Part shown: piece after piece, positions 6,967 through 15,380 of the stretch
How the letters are laid out: every line of letters begins with the position of its first letter
Numbering within the stretch: the stretch's first letter is position 1
Assembly: GCA_021792635.1 (NCBI GenBank)
Contig: JAJYUH010000016.1
Span: forward strand, 1 to 59,448
From: Natronospirales bacterium
GTDB lineage: Bacteria > Pseudomonadota > Gammaproteobacteria > Natronospirales > REEB76
Direction: 5' to 3'
Length of the DNA: 59,448 nucleotides
The notes under the pieces: generated by a model
Told to the model about the DNA's origin: nothing
The model's input: only the letters and a program-made list of their open reading frames with translations
Database searches by the model: none
Made by a program: the position numbers and the translations under genes

Positions 6967-9078
6967 TTACGTCTGCCACAGTTCCAGTTGCGGACTCCCG
7001 GAAGGCACCCGGAAGCAGGTGCTGCTGAGCTGCATGCGGCGCGCATGAGCAAGATGCAACCGTTTGCAGGTCAGCGCGAAACGCCGGGCGATCAGTTCCG
7101 CATATTCTCCGGTGCCGCGCATGCGCGTGCCGAATTCCGCGGCATAGTACTTGCCGCCGTGCGACTGGCGGATAAGGCTCATGACATGCTCCGCCCGAAG
7201 CGGCAAGTGCGTTTCCAGCCATTTGTGGAACAGATCTTTGACTTCGTACGGCAATCTAAGCAGCACATAACCCGCACAGCCGGCGCCGGCCGCAGCGGCT
7301 TGTTCCAGGATTTTCTCCATGTCCGCGTCATTCACCATGGGGATGATGGGCGCGGTGAGCACTCCCACCGGCACGCCTGCCATGGCCAGGGCATGCACGG
7401 TCCGTAGGCGGCTCCAGGCGCTGGGTGCGCGCGGTTCCAGCGTGCGTTTCAGTGCATCATCCAGCGTAGTCACGCTCACCATGACGCCGGCGAGATTGTG
7501 TTTCGCCATGTCGGTGAGGATGTCCAGGTCACGGGTGACAAGCGTGCTTTTGGTGATGATGCTCAGCGGATGGCCGAAGCGCTGCAACACCTCCAATAGA
7601 CTGCGTGTGACTTTCAGCTTGCGCTCAATGGGTTGATAGGGATCGGTATTCGCACCCAGCGTGATCGGCTGGCAGCGGTAGCCTGGTTTACGCAGCTCTT
7701 TTTCCAGCAGTTCCGCCGCATTTTCCTTGTAAAAAAGTCTGGTTTCAAAATCCAGGCCCGGGGAAAGATTCAGATACGCATGACTTGGACGAGCGTAGCA
7801 GTTATGGCTCACCACGCCATTGGCGATGAAGTCCTCCGTACCCGTGGTGATGTCATACAATCGTATCGTGGTGTCGAGCGGTTCGATACGGGTTATCCGC
7901 AGCCGGGCACCGCTTTTTACCGCTTGGCCGGTAATGTCGCATTTACGGCTGATGGCGGGATCGGTGCTATGGAGAAACCGCAGATGTTCAGTGAGACCGC
8001 CCAACAGGCGCAGTACTGTCACCGGCCGCAGTCCCTCCATGCGCACATGTTCGGTAGCGTAGCGAAAATTGAAATATTGGAGGCAGCTACGGGTCCAATC
8101 AATGATGACGGAATTGGTATTGCTGATACGCAATATCCCTTGGCTGTAACTGCCCTCCGCATCGAAAATACCTGCCAGAAAACCCGCGCGCCAGTTGCGA
8201 GGTGTGTCGGCCGGCCAGGCGATAATCTCGCGAACGCGTTCGACGCTCACTCGGGCGTGCGTTCGAATCGCATGCATGGCGCGGCGGTTGCCGATGGCTT
8301 TCTGAAACAGGCAGTCATGAGTGGAGACATTCCAATCATACAGGTAGCGTTGAGCCCGTTGCAGGGCTTCAATGTCGCATAATGCAAGCCGGAACTGGTG
8401 CTGGTCGTCGTGAATACGGCCGGCACGTTCGTAGTGGTAAGAGGCCAGTAAACCATCGCCGCGAATGAGCCCGCATAAATAGCCGCGGGTGTAATCCGCA
8501 TCTTGGTCCGGAGGCGAGGCAAACGCGTTTGTGCCCATCAGTTTGTTGCACGTGGTGAGGTGCGGCCGGCGCACGCCGCTGACAAATTTCCATCCGCGCT
8601 CCGTTAGAAAACGGTGGTCTGCGCCAGCCACCAATTCCGTGTCATCCTCAAGCAGGATGCGGTACGCAGGCTTGATAACACTCCAATGAGCCAGTACCCG
8701 GGTTTTCACGTAACGGCGATACCAACCCCGGCGCTGTGTACCGTAAATTTCATCGCCAGGTCTGATCTCTGCCAATGGGCGGTGGCGCCCGTCAGTCATG
8801 AGTATTGGCGTGCGGCCGTCCAGGCAGTAAATACACCCATGCTCACAGCCACGATACGGATTGATGGACTGGGCAAAGGGGATATCCGGTGACTGGTTGC
8901 GGCTGATGATGGAGCGCGCCGCTTCGGCGGTCACGGTGGTTTCCAGCGGCGGCAGTGCGTCCTCTTCAGGCTGCTCCCAGCCGTCACGGGAGTCTTCACG
9001 GGCGCGGGTCTCGAAGCGCCCTGCCGGGTTGGAAAGGGCACCCCGGCCCTTGCGCGAGGAAGCGGGTGGGATCGGCAT
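6967..9078 (-). CDS. PA0069/Rv2578c-type radical SAM protein containing an intein
   Basis: 703 residues as encoded. The exteins (1-84 and 427-703, 361 residues after splicing) form a PA0069-family radical SAM protein. The cluster motif CxxxCxxC would be C78-C82-C427 after splicing, followed by YARPSHAYL and later ITKSTLVTRD and the GVLTAPIIPMVND barrel strand. The reaction of this family is not known to me. The intein (residues 85-426) is inserted after GCEHGCIY, between the second and third cluster cysteines, so the unspliced product cannot form the cluster. Excision would restore CIYCYARP exactly. The gene stands alone, with its 3' end 59 bases from the broken RHS array. Confidence 0.93.
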   Translation of the reverse strand: MPIPPASSRKGRGALSNPAGRFETRAREDSRDGWEQPEEDALPPLETTVTAEAARSIISRNQSPDIPFAQSINPYRGCEHGCIYCLDGRTPILMTDGRHRPLAEIRPGDEIYGTQRRGWYRRYVKTRVLAHWSVIKPAYRILLEDDTELVAGADHRFLTERGWKFVSGVRRPHLTTCNKLMGTNAFASPPDQDADYTRGYLCGLIRGDGLLASYHYERAGRIHDDQHQFRLALCDIEALQRAQRYLYDWNVSTHDCLFQKAIGNRRAMHAIRTHARVSVERVREIIAWPADTPRNWRAGFLAGIFDAEGSYSQGILRISNTNSVIIDWTRSCLQYFNFRYATEHVRMEGLRPVTVLRLLGGLTEHLRFLHSTDPAISRKCDITGQAVKSGARLRITRIEPLDTTIRLYDITTGTEDFIANGVVSHNCYARPSHAYLNLSPGLDFETRLFYKENAAELLEKELRKPGYRCQPITLGANTDPYQPIERKLKVTRSLLEVLQRFGHPLSIITKSTLVTRDLDILTDMAKHNLAGVMVSVTTLDDALKRTLEPRAPSAWSRLRTVHALAMAGVPVGVLTAPIIPMVNDADMEKILEQAAAAGAGCAGYVLLRLPYEVKDLFHKWLETHLPLRAEHVMSLIRQSHGGKYYAAEFGTRMRGTGEYAELIARRFALTCKRLHLAHARRMQLSSTCFRVPSGSPQLELWQT
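7801..8826 (-). other. Intein with LAGLIDADG homing endonuclease domain
   Basis: A 342-residue in-frame insertion. Block A begins with Cys1 (CLDGRTPILM). The block B region has GADHRFLT with the conserved His. Two LAGLIDADG motifs, GYLCGLIRGDG (about intein residues 115-125) and GFLAGIFDAEG (about 215-225), mark a dodecapeptide homing endonuclease. Block F is LYDITTGTEDFIANG, and block G ends VVSHN with the required terminal Asn preceded by His and followed by extein Cys+1. All splicing residues are present, so both splicing and homing look functional. As I recall, intein-bearing relatives are annotated in the actinobacterial Rv2578c branch; the insertion site should be compared with those. 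Confidence 0.95.
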
Positions 9079-9211
9079 GACAGTGTGACCGTAGGGAGAA
9101 AATTATAGCCGGCAAGCCGGGCGTCGCACAGCGGGATTTGGGCGGTGACGCATCCCGTGTTAAGGTAGCACCGCGTACATCTCAATGAAAAGCCGCGGTA
9201 ACGGATCACAA

Positions 9212-9967
9212 ATGACGCAAAAGGCGTGGGGTTTTTTATTGGCGTGCCCGGTTCTGGCGGGGTGCGTTACCTTACCTCCCGCGGCGCCTCCCAAACCGCA
9301 GCCGGCAGCACCGGCAGCGTCGGCGCCGGTATTGATCGGTACCCCGGTGAGCCAGGTGGTGACTCCGCAACTGCAGGCTCTGATGGATGGACTCACCGAA
9401 GGACAGGCCCTGTTGCGCTTTACCATCCAAGCCGATGGCAGTGTTCACAGCCCGCGGCTGGAATTTTTCAATCTGTCGCCATCGGACAGCGCCGTGGTGT
9501 TGGCGGCCATTCGGCAATGGCGTTTCAAGCCCGCGATAGACGGCCATCACGCCGTGGAGCGGGATTTCATCTATCCGTTGTTTTTCGGTCCCGATGCCGC
9601 CCAGGACCGCACCCGCTTTTTCTGTCACCACCAGCACGATGTCTATGCGCCGGACAGCACCTGCAAGATAGTGAGCGTCGGTCAATGGCGCATTTACCGG
9701 ATGAATCCGGTGTATCCGCTGGCTCTCCTGAGCAACCATCTCGCCGGCTCCGTGACCCTGACTTTCAATGTCGGCCCCAAGGGGCAGGTGTTGCATCCGC
9801 GGGTCGTGAAGGCCGCACCGCCGGGGCTTTTCGACGCCAGTGCGCTCGCGGCCGTGAAGCAGTGGTACTTCGAGCCCCTGGACGGCAAGAGCGCCCATGA
9901 CCCGCCTCAGCATGTCACCGTGACGGTCAAGTTCACGCCTCCCGCCATGAGCGGAACCCGCCGCTGA
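9212..9967 (+). CDS. Lipoprotein with two TonB C-terminal-like domains
   Basis: 251 residues. A short signal peptide ends in a lipobox (LAGC, lipidated Cys18), followed by a Pro/Ala-rich linker (residues 20-45). Two copies of the TonB-C fold follow: about 62-109 (ALLRFTIQADGSVHSPRL, then AAIRQWRFKPA) and about 178-230 (SVTLTFNVGPKGQVLHPRVV, then AAVKQWYFEPL). Normal TonB has one such domain and an uncleaved N-terminal anchor that couples to ExbBD. A lipid anchor and two domains suggest a periplasmic TonB-like binding or scaffold protein rather than an energy transducer. ATG 9212 is chosen over 9185 because it gives a compact lipoprotein signal. No exbB/exbD nearby. Confidence 0.8.
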   Translation: MTQKAWGFLLACPVLAGCVTLPPAAPPKPQPAAPAASAPVLIGTPVSQVVTPQLQALMDGLTEGQALLRFTIQADGSVHSPRLEFFNLSPSDSAVVLAAIRQWRFKPAIDGHHAVERDFIYPLFFGPDAAQDRTRFFCHHQHDVYAPDSTCKIVSVGQWRIYRMNPVYPLALLSNHLAGSVTLTFNVGPKGQVLHPRVVKAAPPGLFDASALAAVKQWYFEPLDGKSAHDPPQHVTVTVKFTPPAMSGTRR

Positions 9968-10152
9968 GCGAGGATTTTTGCCGCCGGAATTCCCGGGGTT
10001 TAGGTGTGCGCCAGCGCAGCGTTGCGGAGCATGGCCAGACAACGGTTCCGCGGCCCTCCTCGGGTTGGGCGGTAACGGAGCCTGTGACTGTAATAGCGGG
10101 GTTCCGGTAGTATGGATGGGCCCCGTTGCGGCTGTCATGAAAGGGCAAGGTC

Positions 10153-11454
10153 ATGCGGATGACCCGTTTTCGCTGGATTGTCATCGCACTCCTTTTTTTT
10201 ATCACCGTCGTCAATTATATTGACCGCTCGGCCATTTCCTACGCCATCGGCGATATTGCCCGTGATCTCAATTTCAGCCCGCACGACCAGTCGTTCCTGA
10301 GCGGTTTCATCCTGTCTACCTTCAGCATAGGGTATATGCTGACCACCTTCTTCGGCGGCATTCTTTCCGACCGTCACGGTGCCCGGGTCACGCTGTTCTG
10401 GGCCGCACTGGTGTGGTCCTTCGCCATCGGCCTCACGGGCTTGGCGGTGAGTTTTGTCATGCTTGCCTGCGCGCGCGTATTGCTGGGCGTGGCGGAAGGT
10501 CCCAACTTTCCCGCCATGAACCGGGCGGTGGCGGACTGGCTTTCCAGCCGCGAGCGCGCCATTGCACTGTCCAATTCCCTGGTGGCCGTGCCGCTGGCGC
10601 TCGCCATCGGTGCGCCCATCGTCACCCAGCTCATCCTGCATTTGAACTGGCGCGGCATGTTCATCGTGCTCATGGTGCTTGGGCTCATCTGGTTGCCGTT
10701 GTGGTGGTTTCTGTTCCGCGATTTTCCCGAGCACAGCCGCTTCGTGAACAAGAGGGAACTGGATCACATACGCGACGGCAAACCGCTGAATCAGCAGGCT
10801 GAAGTCAAATCCATGCACCACCGCCGGCGGCATATCCAAGGCATGTGGAAATTCCTGCTGTCCAATCCCACGCTGCTGGCCAACGACTGGGCGTTCTTCG
10901 TGTTCGGCTATTACCTGTTTTTCTTCATGACCTGGCTGCCCACGTATCTGGAGGAGGCGTATCACCTCGATTTGAAACAGGTGGGCACATTCGCGATTCT
11001 GCCGTGGCTGGTGGCGGCGGTGCTGCTGTGGGGTTTCGGTTATATGTCCGACGCGCTGCTGCGCAAGACCGGCAGCCTGCGCATCTCCCGCTCGCACCCC
11101 ATCTGGATCTCGCAGCTCCTGGCCGGGTTGTGTATCCTGCCGGTGATTTTCGTGCATGATCTCAGCGTGATGCTGGTCTTCATTTCCCTGGCCGTGGGTC
11201 TTTCCATGAGCGCCAATGCGGCTTTCTACGCCATCAACGTGGACGTGGCCCGGGAACGCGCCGGCACGGCGCTGGGCGTCATGGATACTTTCTTTGCCGT
11301 TTCCGGTTTTGTGGCGCCGTTCGTGACCGGCTGGCTGGTGGGGCTGACCGGCAATTTTGTGAGTGCGTTCTCACTCATGGCGCTGCTGGCTCTGTCGTCA
11401 GTCGCGGTGGTGATTCTGTTCCACCATCCGGACCACAGCGGCCGGCTGGGATGA
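10153..11454 (+). CDS. MFS transporter, anion:cation symporter (ACS) family
   Basis: 433 residues, 12 predicted membrane helices. The N-terminal NYIDRSAISYAIGDIARDL segment and the GGILSDRHGARV loop between helices 2 and 3 are hallmarks of the ACS family (hexuronate, glucarate and similar organic anions). GVAEGPNFPAMNRAVADW in helix 4 is also typical. Substrate unknown; an organic acid or sugar acid is the family expectation. The start at 10153 has AAGG eight bases upstream. It precedes the DPP IV gene by 55 bases on the same strand, so the two may be co-transcribed. Confidence 0.9.
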   Translation: MRMTRFRWIVIALLFFITVVNYIDRSAISYAIGDIARDLNFSPHDQSFLSGFILSTFSIGYMLTTFFGGILSDRHGARVTLFWAALVWSFAIGLTGLAVSFVMLACARVLLGVAEGPNFPAMNRAVADWLSSRERAIALSNSLVAVPLALAIGAPIVTQLILHLNWRGMFIVLMVLGLIWLPLWWFLFRDFPEHSRFVNKRELDHIRDGKPLNQQAEVKSMHHRRRHIQGMWKFLLSNPTLLANDWAFFVFGYYLFFFMTWLPTYLEEAYHLDLKQVGTFAILPWLVAAVLLWGFGYMSDALLRKTGSLRISRSHPIWISQLLAGLCILPVIFVHDLSVMLVFISLAVGLSMSANAAFYAINVDVARERAGTALGVMDTFFAVSGFVAPFVTGWLVGLTGNFVSAFSLMALLALSSVAVVILFHHPDHSGRLG

Positions 11455-11509
11455 AATTCAGCGGCTCGGTTCACGGAAATCGCCAGGTTGTGAATGTGGA
11501 GGTAATCGG

Positions 11510-13717
11510 ATGAATACAGCATTCAGGTTTGCGCTGGCCATGGTTGCAGCGCTGTTTGCGGCGTTGCCGGCAGCGGCCGCCGACAAGGCCTCCCAGGCTG
11601 GTTACAGCATCGCGCAGATCTTTGCCAAACCGGGGCTCACGGGCTATCACCCCGAAAGCATGCAATGGAGTCCGGACGGACGGTATTTTACCTATCTGTT
11701 GCGCCGTCCGGGCAACGGACTGGCGGATCTGTACATCGTGAACGCGGATACCGGCAAAGTGTCCCTGCTTCTGAGCGCCGGGCAACTCGCCGGTGCCGCC
11801 GAACCCCCCAGCGCCATCAAAAACCAACGTGAACGGGAACGCATCACCCGTTATCACGTGGCGAGCTATCACTGGTCGCCCAAGGGCGATGCCATTTTTT
11901 ATCTCAGCAACAACCAGGTGTACCTCTACAGGCTGGCTACGCATCAGATCACGCAAATTACCCATGCGCCCGGCCGGAAGCGCGACCCGCAGCTCTCGCC
12001 GGATGAGCAGTGGGTCAGTTATGTGAGCAGCGGCGACCTGCGCTACCTGGCGCTGCGCGGCGGACCCGTCTATAGCGTTGCGCCTCACCGCGACGGGATC
12101 CTGAACGGTGAACTGGACTGGGTATATACCGAAGAGCTGGGGCTGCGTTCCGCCTATGCCTGGTCACCGGACAGCCGTTACATCGCCTTCCTGCAGTTCG
12201 ACGAGCGCCCGGTACACGGTTTTCCGCTCGTCAACTACCTGGACCGGCAGCCGGCGATCTACCTGCAGAAATATCCGATGGCGGGTGCACCCAATCCCAT
12301 GGTACGGCTCGGCGTGCATGATCTGCTGACCGACAAGACCGCATGGATGGCCATGGCCGGCACACCGAACACCTATCTTGCGCGCTTCGGCTGGCTGCCC
12401 CGGGGCAAACATGTGTACGGCGAAGTGCTGAACCGCGCGCAGACCCAATTGCAACTGGTGACCGCCGATCCTGTCTCCGGACAAACCCGCACCCTGCTCA
12501 TGCTCACGGATCCCGATTGGCTGGACGTGGATAATGATCTGTATTTCCTGAAAAGCGGCGGCTTCATCTGGGGTACGGATCAGGATGGCTGGCATCACCT
12601 GTATCTCTTCAGCGATGACGGCCGTCTGGCGCGCAAGCTGACCTCCGGTGACTACAACGTGCTCAAACTCGCCGGCGTGGACGAAAAGCACGGTGTCGTG
12701 TATTTCACACGCTATACCCACGGTCCGCTCGACACCGAATTGTATCGTGTGTCGCTGCGCGGCGGCGAACCGCGCGCCATGACCACCGCGCCCGGCACCC
12801 ACGTCATTGACATGGGACCGAAGGCCCTGCACTACCTGGACACGTATTCCAATGTTCTGACGCCTCCGTCCGTGACACTGGCGAGCACGGACACCGACCG
12901 GCGTTTTGTCATCCAGGCGGCGGCGAAACTGCCGTATCACTTCGAGAAGCCGCGGTTCTTTTCCATCCTTGCCGCCGACAACCGCACTCCCATTTATGCA
13001 CGCATGACACTGCCACCGGATTTCAATCCACAGAAGAAATATCCGGTAATCATGTACCAGTACGGCGGGCCGGATGAGCCGCCGGTGGTGCGTGACATCT
13101 GGGGTGGTGAACAGTTTCTTTTCGATCAGTTACTGCTGCAACAGGGCTTCATTCTGTTCGCCACCGACAACCGCGCCGCCACTTACTTCAGCCACCGCGA
13201 TCAGGCGCTCATCAAGCTGCATCTTGGCAGGCTGGAGCTGGCCGACCAGTTGGCGGCGGTGAACTGGCTCAAGTCGCGGCCCTATGTGGACGGCTCCCGT
13301 ATCGGCATCTGGGGCTGGAGCTACGGCGGCTACATGACTACCTACGAACTCACGCACGCACCGGGCGTATGGCACGCCGGTATCGCCGTGGCGCCGGTGA
13401 CCCGCTGGCAGGATTACGATTCCATCTACACAGAGCGTTATATGAGCACGCCGCAGGAGAACCCGGATGGATACAGGGAAAGTTCATCGGTGGCCGCGGC
13501 TGCCGACTTGAGCGATCCTTTGTTGCTCGTGGCCGGTACCGGCGACGACAACGTGCACTGGCAGAACACCCTGCAGTTCATCGAGGCGCTCATCCAGGCG
13601 GGCAAGCCCTACCGGTTGCTTATCTATCCCAACAAGACCCACGGTATTTCCGGCCCGAAGACGCGTACCCATTTGTTTACCGCGATGCAGCGCTTCTGGC
13701 TGGAACAGCTCAAGTAA
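11510..13717 (+). CDS. S9B dipeptidyl-peptidase IV-like serine peptidase
   Basis: 735 residues with a signal peptide (cleavage near AAAA-DK), an N-terminal beta-propeller domain (about 40-480) and a C-terminal alpha/beta hydrolase domain. The catalytic triad is visible as S604 in GWSYGGY, D679 in GTGDDNVHW and H711 in NKTHGISG. DWVYTEELG in the propeller corresponds to the DPP IV Glu-Glu loop that binds the free peptide N-terminus, so release of X-Pro/X-Ala dipeptides is likely. Location is periplasmic or secreted. ATG 11510 has a strong GGAGG site. Together with the prolidase and POT transporter it fits use of proline-containing peptides. Confidence 0.92.
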   Translation: MNTAFRFALAMVAALFAALPAAAADKASQAGYSIAQIFAKPGLTGYHPESMQWSPDGRYFTYLLRRPGNGLADLYIVNADTGKVSLLLSAGQLAGAAEPPSAIKNQRERERITRYHVASYHWSPKGDAIFYLSNNQVYLYRLATHQITQITHAPGRKRDPQLSPDEQWVSYVSSGDLRYLALRGGPVYSVAPHRDGILNGELDWVYTEELGLRSAYAWSPDSRYIAFLQFDERPVHGFPLVNYLDRQPAIYLQKYPMAGAPNPMVRLGVHDLLTDKTAWMAMAGTPNTYLARFGWLPRGKHVYGEVLNRAQTQLQLVTADPVSGQTRTLLMLTDPDWLDVDNDLYFLKSGGFIWGTDQDGWHHLYLFSDDGRLARKLTSGDYNVLKLAGVDEKHGVVYFTRYTHGPLDTELYRVSLRGGEPRAMTTAPGTHVIDMGPKALHYLDTYSNVLTPPSVTLASTDTDRRFVIQAAAKLPYHFEKPRFFSILAADNRTPIYARMTLPPDFNPQKKYPVIMYQYGGPDEPPVVRDIWGGEQFLFDQLLLQQGFILFATDNRAATYFSHRDQALIKLHLGRLELADQLAAVNWLKSRPYVDGSRIGIWGWSYGGYMTTYELTHAPGVWHAGIAVAPVTRWQDYDSIYTERYMSTPQENPDGYRESSSVAAAADLSDPLLLVAGTGDDNVHWQNTLQFIEALIQAGKPYRLLIYPNKTHGISGPKTRTHLFTAMQRFWLEQLK

Positions 13718-13730
13718 CCGCCGACACTCC

Positions 13731-13765
13731 CAAAAACTCCATGCCCGTCGCAGGCGGACATGGAG
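13731..13765 (-). terminator. Rho-independent terminator of the first S10 gene
   Basis: CTCCATG at 13737-13743 pairs with CATGGAG at 13759-13765. On the minus strand the hairpin is followed by TTTTTG (complement of 13731-13735). It lies 14 bases after the stop of the S10 gene ending at 13779. The stem is only 7 bp with a long loop, which may fold further. Confidence 0.6.
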
Positions 13766-13778
13766 ATGCATGACCCGG

Positions 13779-15308
13779 CTACTGCCGGGTGGCGCTGGTA
13801 TAGAACCGGGCGAGGTCCGCCCGGTATGCGGCCAGCGCCGCCAGGTGCAGATAGATCATGTGGCCGGACTCGTAGTAACCATAGGTAATGTTTTTCCTGA
13901 GCGCCGCCGGCAGCCCCATGTGGTCGAGATCGTATTCGGTCTCGAAGAACGGCGTGGCAAAGTCGAAATAGCCGTTGGCGGAAAACACCTTGAGGTTTGG
14001 ATTTTTCACCATGGCATCGCGCAGATTTTCGGCCACGTCCATGAGCGGCCATTCCTGCCCATCGAGCCGCTGGCCGTTGTTCCAGTGCTTGCCGACTGCC
14101 GGGTAATCGGTCACAAGGTAGGTGCGCGAGGTCCGATAATCGAGATCATTCCTCAGATACCAGTTGAAGGCCGCGGTGAACGCCCCGCTGATGGCCGCAT
14201 CGGAAGGATCATAGCTCGGACGTTCGCCGACACGGTCCCGGTCGAAGCCGAGGAAGCGAGCATCCAGGCGTCCGGTTATCCGGTCATCAGCGCGCAGCAG
14301 CTCCTTCTCGAAGCGGCCCGGCGTGACGCGCAGGCGGGTTTCCAGCAGGAACTTCACCGGCAGGCCGGTGTAGTCGTGCAACCGTTGCGCAATGGTTTGC
14401 GTTTCGGCCGGAGTCAGCCTGTCGCCCCGATCCAGTGCCCGCGCGTAGTCGTCCAGGGCGAAGCGGCGCACCTGCTGCAGAAAGGCGGCGAGGTCGGCGG
14501 GTTGGTGCGGCAGCTTGCTATGGTACCAGGCGGTGGCGGCCATGGTGGGAAGATAAAGCTCATAGGGCAGATCAAGACTCAGCGGCGGACCGGGGAAATC
14601 CACGTAAGCGTTCAGGTACGAGGATTGCAGGATCACGCCGTTGCAGGCGATGCCGTGCTGCTGCATCCAGTCCACCAGACCCGCAGCGCGGGTGGTGCCG
14701 TAACTCTCGCCCAGCAGGAACTTGGGGGAGTTCCAGCGGTTGTTGACGCTGAGATAGCGCTCGATAAATTTTCCGAAGGAGGCGATGTCTGCATCCGTGC
14801 CATAAAAATCCTTGGGCGCGCCCGCGCCCGCAAGACGGCTGAAGCCTGTGTCCATGGCGTCAATGAACACCAGGTCGCTGCGGTCCAGCAGGCTGTAGTG
14901 GTTGGACACGATGCGGTAGGGTGCGGGTGGAGTCGCTTGGGCATCGGCCGTCTCGACACGTACCGGGCCGAAGGCGCCCATGTGCAGCCAGATGGAGGAG
15001 GAGCCGGGTCCGCCGTTGAAGAGAAACGTCAACGGCCGCGGGACGGGATTTTTGACGCCGTCCGCGGTATAAGCCACATAGAACATGCTGCCGATGACCT
15101 GGTTTTCGTCGTTGCGGAGCAGCAGGTTGCCGGCGGTGGCGGTGTAGCGCAGGCGGCGACCGTCGAGCGTAAGTGTGTGGTGGGTGACCACGCTGCGCTC
15201 TTCGGGCACCGGCAGCGCCGCCGCCTTGGCGACGGTTGCATCGGCATACGGCGACATGCCGGCTGTGGGCAACATGGCGAGTAGCAGCGCCACAAGGATT
15301 TTTCTCAT
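13779..15308 (-). CDS. S10 family serine carboxypeptidase-like protein (paralogue 1)
   Basis: 509 residues with a signal peptide. The S10 signatures are intact: NGGPGSSS (oxyanion and carboxylate-binding region, 98-105), GESYGTT with nucleophile S202, D449 in ANGYFDFATPF and H483 in YESGHMIY. The family removes C-terminal residues from peptides at acidic pH; this one would act in the periplasm or outside. The start at 15308 has GAGAGG seven bases upstream; an in-frame extension to 15368 lacks signal character. It is the last of four tandem S10 paralogues on this strand. A terminator of the preceding paralogue ends only 13 bases before this start, so it may depend on readthrough or its own promoter. 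Confidence 0.9.
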   Translation of the reverse strand: MRKILVALLLAMLPTAGMSPYADATVAKAAALPVPEERSVVTHHTLTLDGRRLRYTATAGNLLLRNDENQVIGSMFYVAYTADGVKNPVPRPLTFLFNGGPGSSSIWLHMGAFGPVRVETADAQATPPAPYRIVSNHYSLLDRSDLVFIDAMDTGFSRLAGAGAPKDFYGTDADIASFGKFIERYLSVNNRWNSPKFLLGESYGTTRAAGLVDWMQQHGIACNGVILQSSYLNAYVDFPGPPLSLDLPYELYLPTMAATAWYHSKLPHQPADLAAFLQQVRRFALDDYARALDRGDRLTPAETQTIAQRLHDYTGLPVKFLLETRLRVTPGRFEKELLRADDRITGRLDARFLGFDRDRVGERPSYDPSDAAISGAFTAAFNWYLRNDLDYRTSRTYLVTDYPAVGKHWNNGQRLDGQEWPLMDVAENLRDAMVKNPNLKVFSANGYFDFATPFFETEYDLDHMGLPAALRKNITYGYYESGHMIYLHLAALAAYRADLARFYTSATRQ

Positions 15309-15320
15309 GACAGACCTCTC

Positions 15321-15352
15321 AAAAAAACGCCCGCGGTGTCGTCGCGGGCGTT
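15321..15352 (-). terminator. Rho-independent terminator between S10 paralogues 1 and 2
   Basis: AACGCCCGC at 15326-15334 pairs perfectly with GCGGGCGTT at 15344-15352. On the minus strand the stem runs into seven T residues (complement of 15321-15327). It lies 29 bases after the stop of paralogue 2 and 13 bases before the start of paralogue 1, overlapping the leader of that gene. Confidence 0.88.
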
Positions 15353-15380
15353 GTATTTCATCCGGCAATTCAAGCCGCCG

